In this document: in pieces, positions 40,441 through 49,570 of the stretch
Numbering within the stretch: the first letter of the stretch is position 1
How the letters are laid out: every line of letters begins with the position of its first letter
From: Bacteroidota bacterium
GTDB lineage: Bacteria; Bacteroidota; Bacteroidia; UKL13-3
NCBI GenBank assembly: GCA_027484685.1
Contig: JAIXSO010000047.1
Location: forward strand, 124,001 to 188,000
Reading direction: 5' to 3'
Length of the DNA: 64,000 bases
The notes under the pieces: model-generated
Databases searched by the model: none
What the model was told of the DNA's origin: nothing
What the model saw: only the letters and a program-made list of their open reading frames with translations
Made by a program: the position numbers and the translations under genes

Positions 40441-41814
40441 ATGCAGTATTTTGGACTTATACTTTCTTTAGTTGTTATCATAATTGTTGCAAGACTATTA
40501 TTGAAAAACTTTTTTGCCCAAGCAGTATTGTTAATTGCAGGTATCGTTATGTTGCTTTTAAAAGGAGTAACCGACTTCTTTAACCCATTAGTGGTAAAAA
40601 AAGAAAGTTTTTTAGTGGTTGATGTTTTTGAGTTCATTAAAGAATCACTTTCAAACACCAATGCAAATGTTGGCTTAATGATAATGGTAATTGGTGGTTT
40701 TGTAGCTTACATTGACAAAATAGGTGCATCGGAGGCTTTGGTTAGAATTGCTCTTAAACCTTTATCATTTCTGAAAAAACATCCTCATTTAGCTGCCGTT
40801 TGTGTGGTTCCAATTGGTCAATTATTATTTATATGCGTGCCATCGGCAGCGGGTTTGGGTTTATTGTTAATGGCATCTGTTTTCCCAATTTTGATAAGTT
40901 TAGGAGTTAGCCGATTGGCAGCAGTTTCAATCATTACCAGTACCACTGCTTTTTGTATTGGTCCCGCATCGGTAATTACAGCATCAGCCACTCAAATTGC
41001 CCAAATTGAAACTGTTCCTTATTTCATAAACATGCAATTACCAATTGCCATTGTATTGAATTTGGTACTGATGATTACTTATTTTTTTGTAAATAAATAT
41101 TATGATAAATCGGATAAATTAATGGAAATAGAAAAAGAACATCAAAAAAAGGACGACAATCCTGCTCCTGCCATTTATGCTATTATTCCTGTGCTTCCTC
41201 TAATTATATTATTGTTATTCTCGGGCGTGTTTACAGTTTTTCCTATAAAACTAAAAATTGAAACAACTACAGCCATGTTAATTAGCTTATTTGTTGCCAT
41301 AATATTTGAATTAATTAAAAACAGAAATATTGAAAATTTATTTTCATCATTTAAAATTTTCTTTGATGGAATGGGCGATATTTTTAAAACAGTAGTAACA
41401 CTTATAATAGCTGCTGAAGTTTTTGCTAATGGTTTAATTTCAATTGGATTTATTGATGGTTTAATTTCAATATCGCAATCATTAGGATTTGGCGCTATTG
41501 GCCTTGGAATTATAATGACAGTTATGATTTTTTTGGCAGCTATATTAATGGGAAGTGGAAATGCAGCCTTTTTTGCCTTTGGTCCATTAATTCCAAATGC
41601 AGCTACCAAATTTGGTGTAGCAAGCACTTCTATATTATTACCAATGAATCTTGCCGCATCAATGGGAAGAGCTTTAAGCCCACTGGCAGGAATACTTTTG
41701 GCTACTGCTGAAATAGCAGGAGTTAAATCGATGGATATTGTAAAAAGGAACTTAATTCCTATAATGGCATCGTTAATTACACTTTTAATTTATCACTTTG
41801 GATTATGCTTTTAA
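40441..41814 (+). CDS. DcuC-family C4-dicarboxylate transporter
   Basis: Multi-TM; MIMVIGGFVAYIDKIGASEALVRIALKPLSFLKK, GSGNAAFFAFGPLIP. Confidence 0.8.
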   Translation: MQYFGLILSLVVIIIVARLLLKNFFAQAVLLIAGIVMLLLKGVTDFFNPLVVKKESFLVVDVFEFIKESLSNTNANVGLMIMVIGGFVAYIDKIGASEALVRIALKPLSFLKKHPHLAAVCVVPIGQLLFICVPSAAGLGLLLMASVFPILISLGVSRLAAVSIITSTTAFCIGPASVITASATQIAQIETVPYFINMQLPIAIVLNLVLMITYFFVNKYYDKSDKLMEIEKEHQKKDDNPAPAIYAIIPVLPLIILLLFSGVFTVFPIKLKIETTTAMLISLFVAIIFELIKNRNIENLFSSFKIFFDGMGDIFKTVVTLIIAAEVFANGLISIGFIDGLISISQSLGFGAIGLGIIMTVMIFLAAILMGSGNAAFFAFGPLIPNAATKFGVASTSILLPMNLAASMGRALSPLAGILLATAEIAGVKSMDIVKRNLIPIMASLITLLIYHFGLCF

Positions 41815-42944
41815 TAAAATATGCAAACATATATAGCCCAAAACATATTGGGATAAAAGATATACTGATAGGAGAAGGAAAAATTCTTGCTATTGAGGAT
41901 AAAATAGAAATAGATAACAAGATTTGTAATTATTGGGATGCAGCTGGTAAAACGGTTACACCTGGTTTTATTGATCAACACATACACATTACTGGTGCGG
42001 GTGGTAAAAATGGATTTGCTTCTATGACACCTGAAATTATGTTATCTGAATTAATAGCTTGTGGTTCAACCACGGTTGTTGGTTTATTAGGAACTGATGG
42101 CACCTCACGTAGTATTAAAAACCTATATGCAAAGGTAAAATCTTTAGAAAGTGAAGGTATTTCAGCCTATATGTTTACAGGTTATTACGGTATAGAACCT
42201 ACCCATATTACCAATACTATTCAAGAAGATATGATTTTTATTGATAAGGTATTAGGTTGTAAAATTGCCATTACTGATATCCGCTCATCTTACCCAACTG
42301 AGTTAGAATTACTAAGAATGTTAAGGCAGATTACAGTTGGAGGAATGATAGCCAATAAAAAAGGAATTCTTCATTTACATTTAGGAAATTTAAAACCTAA
42401 AATGGATATTTTATTCAAATTGGTTGAAGAACATGAATTCCCAATAAAACATATTTCTCCAACCCATGTAGGCCGAACCAAAGCACTTTTTGACCAAGCA
42501 ATTGCCTTTGCAAAACTTGGTGGAATGATTGATATTACTACCGGTGCATCAAAATATACTGACCCATATAAATCGGTTTTATATGCGCTTGAAAATGGTG
42601 TTTCAATAAATAAAATAACATTTAGTAGTGATGGTAATGCTGGCTTAGATAAGTTAGATGAAAATGGTAATTTAATTGGCTTTAGAAAAGCACCAATCGA
42701 TCAAAATTACAAACAAGTAAAAGAACTTATAGCCACAAAAGAAATTGCCATTGAAGAGGCCATAAAATTAATAACTCAAAACCCTGCAATTAATTTAGGA
42801 CTTAAAAATAAAGGTATAATTGAAGTGGGCGCAGATGCTGATTTTTGTTGTTTAGATACTCACTTCGATTTGATTGATGTTATTGCTAAAGGTAGATTAA
42901 TGATGGAAAACAAAAAAGTAATTGTTAAAGGAAATTTTGAATAA
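41805..42944 (+). CDS. iadA: Isoaspartyl dipeptidase (beta-aspartyl-peptidase)
   Basis: VTPGFIDQHIHITGAGGKNGFASMTPE...GTDGTSRSIKNLYAKVKSLESEGISAYMFTGYY...SSDGNAGLDKLDENGNLIGF. Confidence 0.9.
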   Translation: MLLIKYANIYSPKHIGIKDILIGEGKILAIEDKIEIDNKICNYWDAAGKTVTPGFIDQHIHITGAGGKNGFASMTPEIMLSELIACGSTTVVGLLGTDGTSRSIKNLYAKVKSLESEGISAYMFTGYYGIEPTHITNTIQEDMIFIDKVLGCKIAITDIRSSYPTELELLRMLRQITVGGMIANKKGILHLHLGNLKPKMDILFKLVEEHEFPIKHISPTHVGRTKALFDQAIAFAKLGGMIDITTGASKYTDPYKSVLYALENGVSINKITFSSDGNAGLDKLDENGNLIGFRKAPIDQNYKQVKELIATKEIAIEEAIKLITQNPAINLGLKNKGIIEVGADADFCCLDTHFDLIDVIAKGRLMMENKKVIVKGNFE

Positions 42945-42952
42945 ATAATCTT

Positions 42953-44257
42953 ATGAAAGTAAAATACTTAATATTATTTGGTAATATGTTTTTAAGTTTA
43001 TTTGTTTTGGCACAAAACCCAATTCTGAACAAATATACACTTGGCGAAGGACTTAAATTTACTGGAAAAAATAATTCAGAAACTACCATTGGTGGTTATA
43101 TACAACCCTCTTTAGAAATAAAATATAATTCTTCTGATAGTTTGGGAACAACCGATGTATACAACCGATTTAGGATGAGAAGGCTACGATTAAAAGTTGG
43201 AGGAGATTTACCCAAGTATAAAGTTGAATACCGCTTTCAAGTTGATTTTAGTGGCACTCCAGAAATAGGTGATGAAAACAACGGTTTATTTTTTGATGCT
43301 TGGGTTGCATATAATCCTTCGTCAAAATTTCAAATAAAATTTGGTCAAAGTATTGCGCCAACCGAAAACTTAGAACTTTTAATGGGTTCAAACACCTTGC
43401 AGCTTCCTGAAAGAAGCAGATTAACATCAGCTTTTGGAGTGGTTAGGGAGTTTGGTATATTTACTTATGGCGATTTTAAAATAGCAAGAAACTTTTTTGT
43501 AAAACCCGCTTTGGCAATAACAAATGGTGATGGTCCAAATGTATTTAAAAGCGATAAAGGTGGATTTAAAATTGGTGGTCGAATTGATTTTTTACCCTTT
43601 GGAAAGTTTAATAATTTTGGACAATATAGACAAGCAGATGTGGTTAGAGAGCGTACACCAAAACTTTTAATTGGTTTTATTTATAGCATAAATTATGGAA
43701 TTAGTAGCCGAAGAGGTGAAGGAAATACCATTACTTATTTAAACGATTCGTTAAAAGAAGTTCTTCCCAATTTTACTAAATATGGGGTTGACTTTTTATT
43801 CAAATACAGAGGCTTTAGTTTGCTTGGCGAATACATTCAAACTTTGGCAACCGTGCCTAATGATATTTTTTATAGAGTAAGGAACGATGGTAGTTTAGCA
43901 ACAACTTTTTTAGTGAATGGCGTGCAAGATGTGCAAAATTATGTAAAAGGTAGAATGATGTTAGGAAGCGGGTTCAATATTCAAGCAGGTTATTTTTTTA
44001 AGAATAGAATTTCGGTAGATGCACGCTATGCAACTTTAAAAACTGATGTAAACTCCTTTTTAAATAATGGTACTTATTATAACAGACCCAATTATTACAC
44101 ACTAGGCATTAGCAAATATTTAAGTAAAGGATATGGTTTTAAAATACAAGCATCTGCCACTTATATCGAGGTTTCATCAGGAAGTTTGGATATTTTAGGT
44201 AAACCATTATATAATAATGAATGGGTAGGCAATATAATAACCACCTTTTCTTTCTAG
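42953..44257 (+). CDS. Porin (phosphate-selective porin O/P-like)
   Basis: Signal peptide; GGYIQPSLEIKYN...YNRFRMRRLRLKVGGDLPKYKVEYRFQVDFSG...FFDAWVAYNP. Confidence 0.8.
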   Translation: MKVKYLILFGNMFLSLFVLAQNPILNKYTLGEGLKFTGKNNSETTIGGYIQPSLEIKYNSSDSLGTTDVYNRFRMRRLRLKVGGDLPKYKVEYRFQVDFSGTPEIGDENNGLFFDAWVAYNPSSKFQIKFGQSIAPTENLELLMGSNTLQLPERSRLTSAFGVVREFGIFTYGDFKIARNFFVKPALAITNGDGPNVFKSDKGGFKIGGRIDFLPFGKFNNFGQYRQADVVRERTPKLLIGFIYSINYGISSRRGEGNTITYLNDSLKEVLPNFTKYGVDFLFKYRGFSLLGEYIQTLATVPNDIFYRVRNDGSLATTFLVNGVQDVQNYVKGRMMLGSGFNIQAGYFFKNRISVDARYATLKTDVNSFLNNGTYYNRPNYYTLGISKYLSKGYGFKIQASATYIEVSSGSLDILGKPLYNNEWVGNIITTFSF

Positions 44258-44259
44258 CC

Positions 44260-45798
44260 ATGAAAAAAGTATTTTTAATTATATCATTAATTTTGTGCTT
44301 AAATTTTATCCAAGATTTTAGTCCACAATCGAAAAATATTACCGAAAAGTTTTTTCCAGAAATTAATGTAGAAATAAATACGCCTGCATTTAAAAAAGAA
44401 AAAGGATTTACTAACTACAATGAATTAATTGTTTTTATAAATCAACTACAAAAAAAATATCCCGACATTGTAAGCATAAAACATATTGGCGAAAGCCAAA
44501 AGGGTAAATCGGTTCCACTTGTTATTTTAAATAAAAAATCGGATACAAAAAAGTTAAAGGTGTTTTTTCAAGGTGGTTTGCATGGCGATGAAATGGCCAG
44601 TTCTGAGGGTGTGTTATTTATAATGGATAAGCTTTTAAATGATACTGCATATAGTTATTTATTGAACAAATTAGAAATTGCAATAATCCCCATAGCAAAC
44701 ATTGATGGCTACGAAGTACAAGATAGGTATGCAGCCAATGGCTTAGATTTAAATAGAGATCAAACCAAGTTGATGATTAAGGAAAGTGTGTTTTTAAAAC
44801 AAACTTTTAGTGATTTTAACCCACATGTTGCTATAGATTTTCATGAATACAGGCCGTTTAGAAAAGAATTTTCTCAATTAAGTTCTTATGGTATTACATC
44901 CTATTATGATGCCATGTTTATGACTTCGGGTAATTTGAATGTTCCTGAAAAAATAAGGGATTATACTAAAAATGTATTTGTTAAAAATGCTGAAAACGTA
45001 TTAAATAGTTTTGGCATTACAACCAGAGAATACCTTACCTCTGATAAAGTAATGGGCGATATTCATTTTAACCAAGGTTCAAATAATGCGCGTTCAAGTG
45101 CTACTTCATTTGCTTTAGCAAATACCATTTCAACTTTGGTAGAAATTAGAGGAGTTGGCTTAGGAAGAACTTCATTTAAACGCAGGGTATTTTCTGTTTT
45201 CTCCATTGGTATATCCTATTTAAAAACTGCTGTTGAGAACATGAATGAAGTAGATGAACTTTTAAAAAGTAAATTTAACACCAATAATTTAGCTATTGTT
45301 ACTAGCAAAAAAGAGAAAAGTGTTGAGCCTTTAAAAGTAATTGACTTAGAAACTGAAAAGGAAATAAACATTGATGTAACTATTTTTAATGCTTCAAAAT
45401 CAACAGCGGATTTAACTAGAAGTAAACCCTTTGCATACATCATTAAAAATAACCAACAAAGCATCATTGCAAAATTAAAAGTTCTGGGAGTAATTGTTAA
45501 TGAACTAGAAGCAGATAAAGAATTGGAAGTAGAAAGTTACTTAGTTAATGATTATAGTGTTGATGATGAAAAGAATGAAGGCGTTTATCAACAAAAAGTA
45601 AAAACAATAACAAGCATAGAAAAAAAACTTTTTCTAAAAGGATCCTATATTGTTTACATGAACCAAGAAAATTGCGGATTAGCAATAGAAACCTTAGAAC
45701 CAGAAGCTCCAAATGGTTTTATAAGTTTTGGCATTTTAACAACAAAACAAAATAATAAATTACCTATTTACAGATACTTAAAAAACGAAAAACTATAA
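44260..45798 (+). CDS. M14 family zinc carboxypeptidase-like protein
   Basis: HIGESQKGKSVPLVIL...VFFQGGLHGDEMASSEG...DLNRDQTKL...VAIDFHEYRP; start placed after the preceding stop. Confidence 0.85.
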   Translation: MKKVFLIISLILCLNFIQDFSPQSKNITEKFFPEINVEINTPAFKKEKGFTNYNELIVFINQLQKKYPDIVSIKHIGESQKGKSVPLVILNKKSDTKKLKVFFQGGLHGDEMASSEGVLFIMDKLLNDTAYSYLLNKLEIAIIPIANIDGYEVQDRYAANGLDLNRDQTKLMIKESVFLKQTFSDFNPHVAIDFHEYRPFRKEFSQLSSYGITSYYDAMFMTSGNLNVPEKIRDYTKNVFVKNAENVLNSFGITTREYLTSDKVMGDIHFNQGSNNARSSATSFALANTISTLVEIRGVGLGRTSFKRRVFSVFSIGISYLKTAVENMNEVDELLKSKFNTNNLAIVTSKKEKSVEPLKVIDLETEKEINIDVTIFNASKSTADLTRSKPFAYIIKNNQQSIIAKLKVLGVIVNELEADKELEVESYLVNDYSVDDEKNEGVYQQKVKTITSIEKKLFLKGSYIVYMNQENCGLAIETLEPEAPNGFISFGILTTKQNNKLPIYRYLKNEKL

Positions 45799-45800
45799 TT

Positions 45801-47021
45801 ATGAAAAACATAATACTCATCCTTACTTTTTTATTAAGTTTAAAAATTTCAGCACAGGAGTTACCTGCATCAAATCCACTAGAATTAGACACAAAAATTG
45901 GCAGAGGCTTAAATTTTAATTTTAACGATGGAAACTACTTTTTTAAAATTGGAGGAATGGTTCAACCGTATGTTGGAATTCAAAAAGACAGCACCAGCGA
46001 TTCCAAATATTTTATGAATGCAAAAAGAACTTATTTCAATTTATCGGGCAAAGCATCAAAAGAAAAGTTGGCATTTTTAATTCAAACAGATTTTAGTTTA
46101 AGTTCACCTTTGCTAGATGCTTGGGTAAGCTATACGCCAATTAATAATTTAAAATTTACCGTTGGTCAGGTTCAAACTTTTGCAAACAATAAAGAAATGA
46201 CCATCATGGAGAACCAATTACAGTTTATTGATAGAAGTTTAGTGAGTGAACAATTCAGTGCAACTGGAAGAGAATTTGGTTTGTTTATTGAATCAAAGTT
46301 TAATTTAGGAAAAATAGGTATTTTTCCGCAAATAGCTGTAACTTCGGGTGATGGCAGAAACTCTTTTGGTACAAGTTCAATTGATTATGATTTTGGGGGA
46401 TTAAAATATGTAGGTAGGTTAAATGTATTTCCATTCGGTTATTTTTCTGAGGGAAATAATACACAAATAGCCGACATTAAAGCTGAACAAAAACCAAAAC
46501 TAGCTTTAGGTATTTCTGGTAATTATAATGTAGGTGCTACCAATTCAAAAGGCGAAGGACATGGCAATTTTTTATTGTACGACATTGCAGGTAAAAACAA
46601 GCTACCCGATTACAGAAAATTATTTTACGATATCCATTTTAAATACAAAGGGTTTTCATTATTAACCGAATATGTAATTGCAACAGGAAAAGTAACTGAA
46701 GGTACTTTTATTGATCCAACAGGCATAGATGCCATAAAGACAACTGAAATAAGCCAATTACTTTCATTAGGAAATGGATTGAATATACAAACAGGATATA
46801 TTTATAAAAAGAAGTATGGAATTGATTGCAGGTACTCAATGGTTACTCCAGAATTTTCTGATAATGCTAATTCAATTATCCAAAAAAGAAATGAATGGAC
46901 TTTAGGGTTTACAAAATATGTAGACGAAAACAACTTAAAATATGGCGCTTCGTTCTCTCAAATTGATAATGGAACCTCAAAAACAACAGTAGGCTCATTT
47001 ATGGTTCAAGTAGCATTTTAA
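45801..47021 (+). CDS. Second porin O/P-like protein, paralogous to 42953-44257
   Basis: FFKIGGMVQPYVGIQ...MNAKRTYFNLSGKASKEKLAFLIQTDFS...LLDAWVSYTPI. Confidence 0.8.
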   Translation: MKNIILILTFLLSLKISAQELPASNPLELDTKIGRGLNFNFNDGNYFFKIGGMVQPYVGIQKDSTSDSKYFMNAKRTYFNLSGKASKEKLAFLIQTDFSLSSPLLDAWVSYTPINNLKFTVGQVQTFANNKEMTIMENQLQFIDRSLVSEQFSATGREFGLFIESKFNLGKIGIFPQIAVTSGDGRNSFGTSSIDYDFGGLKYVGRLNVFPFGYFSEGNNTQIADIKAEQKPKLALGISGNYNVGATNSKGEGHGNFLLYDIAGKNKLPDYRKLFYDIHFKYKGFSLLTEYVIATGKVTEGTFIDPTGIDAIKTTEISQLLSLGNGLNIQTGYIYKKKYGIDCRYSMVTPEFSDNANSIIQKRNEWTLGFTKYVDENNLKYGASFSQIDNGTSKTTVGSFMVQVAF

Positions 47022-47037
47022 TTAAAAAATTTACACA

Positions 47038-48249
47038 ATGAATACAACGCTAAAAAGCATATTGAGTCACCTTACATTTTATGTATTAATTGCCATAATT
47101 TCGGGGGTTTTGTTGGGTCATTTTGCTCCACATTATGGCATAAAGCTAGAATTTATTGGCAACGCGTTTATTAGCATTATTAAAGTATTTATTGCCCCAA
47201 TCATATTTTTTACCATTGTTTTAGGCATCAGTTCAATGGGCGATTTAAAAAAAGTAGGCCGCATTGGTATCAAATCATTAGTTTACTTTGAGGTTGTAAC
47301 CACCATTTCGCTGGCAATTGGTGTAGCAGTAGCTTTAATTTTAAAACCAGGAAATATTGATAGAAGCCAAATACTAATTGCTGATGTTTCAAAATATGCC
47401 AAACAAGGAAGTGAGGGTTTTAGTTGGTTAAAATTTTTAGAAGCCAACTTAACAATTCAAATATTAATTATTGCCATTATATTAGGCATTTTGTTGAATT
47501 TTTATAAAAATAAAAATGCCGTAATAAATTTATTAAACAAAGGGTCTAAATTTGTATTCAAACTACTCAAATATGTAATGTACCTTGCACCTGTTGCCGC
47601 CTTTGGCGCAATGGCTTTCACAGTTGCAAAATTTGGACTCCATACACTTATTCCATTAGGTAAATTACTTGCATGTGTTTATGTAACCATGGCATTATTT
47701 ATTTTCGTAATTTTAGGTTCAATAATGAAATATTACGGACTCAATATTTTCAAATTTTTAAATTACATCAAAAACGAAATTTTAATTGTATTGGGAACAT
47801 CATCATCAGAAACTGCATTACCTAGTTTAATGAATAAACTCGAAAAATCGGGCTGTAGCGTTCCTATAGTTGGTTTGGTTATACCAGCGGGCTATTCATT
47901 TAATTTAGATGGTACCTCAATTTACCTTTCAATGGCAGCTATCTTTTTAGCGCAACTATACAATGTGCCTTTAAGCTTCCAAGAAATTTTGATGTTAATA
48001 GGTATTTTAATGCTTACATCAAAAGGTGCGGCAGGAGTTACTGGAAGTGGGTTTGTGGTACTAGCTTCTACATTAGCATCAATGCATACCATACCACTTG
48101 AAGGTTTAGGCTTTTTGTGGGGCGTTGATAAATTTATGAGCGAAGCACGCGCTATTACAAACATTATTGGCAATGCCGTTGCAACTATTGTTATTGCAAA
48201 AAGCGAAAAAGAATTTGATGAAACACTTTACAATGAAATGGTAAAATAA
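47038..48249 (+). CDS. Dicarboxylate/amino acid:cation symporter (DAACS/GltP-DctA family)
   Basis: FIAPIIFFTIVLGISSMGDLKKVGRIG...LGTSSSETALPSLMNKLEKSG...GYSFNLDGTSIYLSMAAIFLAQ...GAAGVTGSGFVVLASTL. Confidence 0.93.
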   Translation: MNTTLKSILSHLTFYVLIAIISGVLLGHFAPHYGIKLEFIGNAFISIIKVFIAPIIFFTIVLGISSMGDLKKVGRIGIKSLVYFEVVTTISLAIGVAVALILKPGNIDRSQILIADVSKYAKQGSEGFSWLKFLEANLTIQILIIAIILGILLNFYKNKNAVINLLNKGSKFVFKLLKYVMYLAPVAAFGAMAFTVAKFGLHTLIPLGKLLACVYVTMALFIFVILGSIMKYYGLNIFKFLNYIKNEILIVLGTSSSETALPSLMNKLEKSGCSVPIVGLVIPAGYSFNLDGTSIYLSMAAIFLAQLYNVPLSFQEILMLIGILMLTSKGAAGVTGSGFVVLASTLASMHTIPLEGLGFLWGVDKFMSEARAITNIIGNAVATIVIAKSEKEFDETLYNEMVK

Positions 48250-48301
48250 CTTCTTTTGTAATTGTATATTTTTTATTTGCTTGCGCCATCAAATAAAAAT
48301 T

Positions 48302-49321
48302 ATGCAAAACCCTATTTTAGTTGAAGTATACCGAGCCAATGTATTAGAAAGTTTTCACCGCGGAGTTATTTGTGTAGTAAATGAAAACAATGAAGTTGTT
48401 TTTAGCAAAGGCAATGTGGAACAAGTTTGCTACCCAAGATCAGCTATGAAATTCATTCAAGTTTTACCATTAATAGCTTTGGGAGGAATTGAAAAATTTG
48501 GTTTTACTTTAGAAGAAATTGCGGTGATGTGTGGTTCGCATAATGCCGAACAAGAGCATATAAATACAGTTGAAAGTATTTTGGCTAAAATTGGTTTAAA
48601 CCGCAATGATTTATTTTGTGGACCACAATATCCAAGCTCTAAAAGCGAGGCCAATGCTTTAATTAAACAAGATAAAAAACCTGAACATATTCATAATAAT
48701 TGTAGCGGAAAACATGCAGGCATGTTGGCTTTATGCCAATTAATAAATGCCCCAATTACTGATTACATCAATCCAAATCATGCCATCCAGCAATTGATTT
48801 TAGAGTATGTAGAAAAAATATATGAATATCCGCGTGCTAAAATGGCTACAGCTTTAGATGGTTGCTCTGCTCCTATTTATTCTATTCCCGTTATCAATCA
48901 AGCCATTGGGTTTAAAAATTTGGTAAGTAATAACTATGACGAAAAGTTGGCAAATGCTTGTAAAATAATGATAGAAGCCGTTGGCAAATTTCCATTTATG
49001 GTAGCAGGTTCAAAGCGTTATTGCACCGATATGATGCAAATTACAGCACCAAAAATAATTGGAAAAACAGGTGCTGAAGGTGTATTTTGCATGAGTTTAC
49101 CCGAGCAAAAATTAGGTGTTTGTATAAAAATAGATGATGGAAAAATGTTGCCTCAATACAATGTAGCACAAGCATTTGTAGAGGCAACAGGTTTGTTTAA
49201 TCAAGATACTTTAATACCATTGCATCATTATTTGCAAGAAAACTTAACCAACTTTAACAAATTTACTGTTGGTGAAATTAAGGCAGTAGATGGTTTATTT
49301 GATGGCTTGAAAATTGGTTAA
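48302..49321 (+). CDS. L-asparaginase II-type (thermolabile/rhizobial-type) asparaginase
   Basis: VEVYRANVLESFHRGVICVVNENNEVVFSKG...SAMKFIQVLPLI...CGSHNAEQEHI...NCSGKHAGMLALC...DGCSAPIYSIP. Confidence 0.88.
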   Translation: MQNPILVEVYRANVLESFHRGVICVVNENNEVVFSKGNVEQVCYPRSAMKFIQVLPLIALGGIEKFGFTLEEIAVMCGSHNAEQEHINTVESILAKIGLNRNDLFCGPQYPSSKSEANALIKQDKKPEHIHNNCSGKHAGMLALCQLINAPITDYINPNHAIQQLILEYVEKIYEYPRAKMATALDGCSAPIYSIPVINQAIGFKNLVSNNYDEKLANACKIMIEAVGKFPFMVAGSKRYCTDMMQITAPKIIGKTGAEGVFCMSLPEQKLGVCIKIDDGKMLPQYNVAQAFVEATGLFNQDTLIPLHHYLQENLTNFNKFTVGEIKAVDGLFDGLKIG

Positions 49322-49518
49322 GAATTATATGAAAGGTTTAGTTTTGTGGTTAATGATAAAAATGAAAAAATTGCAGTTCAAATTGATTTAAAATCTATTG
49401 TAAACATCAAGAAACTATTTTGGATTTATTGGATGGAATAATTGCTGAAAGCAGAAAGAATGAAGAAAAAGTTCCCCTTTCTAAAGTGATTAAAAATCTT
49501 GAAAAACTAGGTAATTAG
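49322..49518 (+). pseudogene. Frameshifted remnant of a small antitoxin-like ORF
   Basis: Frame 1 ELYERFSFVVNDKNEKIAVQIDLKSIVNIKK then frame 2 ILDLLDGIIAESRKNEEKVPLSKVIKNLEKLGN*. Confidence 0.65.
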
Positions 49519-49528
49519 CAACAATATA

Positions 49529-49560
49529 TTGTTGGTGTCGCTTCGCTAAAACACCAACAA
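49529..49560. repeat. Inverted repeat TTGTTGGTGT-cgcttcgctaaa-ACACCAACAA
   Basis: Perfect 10-bp arms read directly. Confidence 0.9.
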
Positions 49561-49570
49561 TGGCGAAAAA

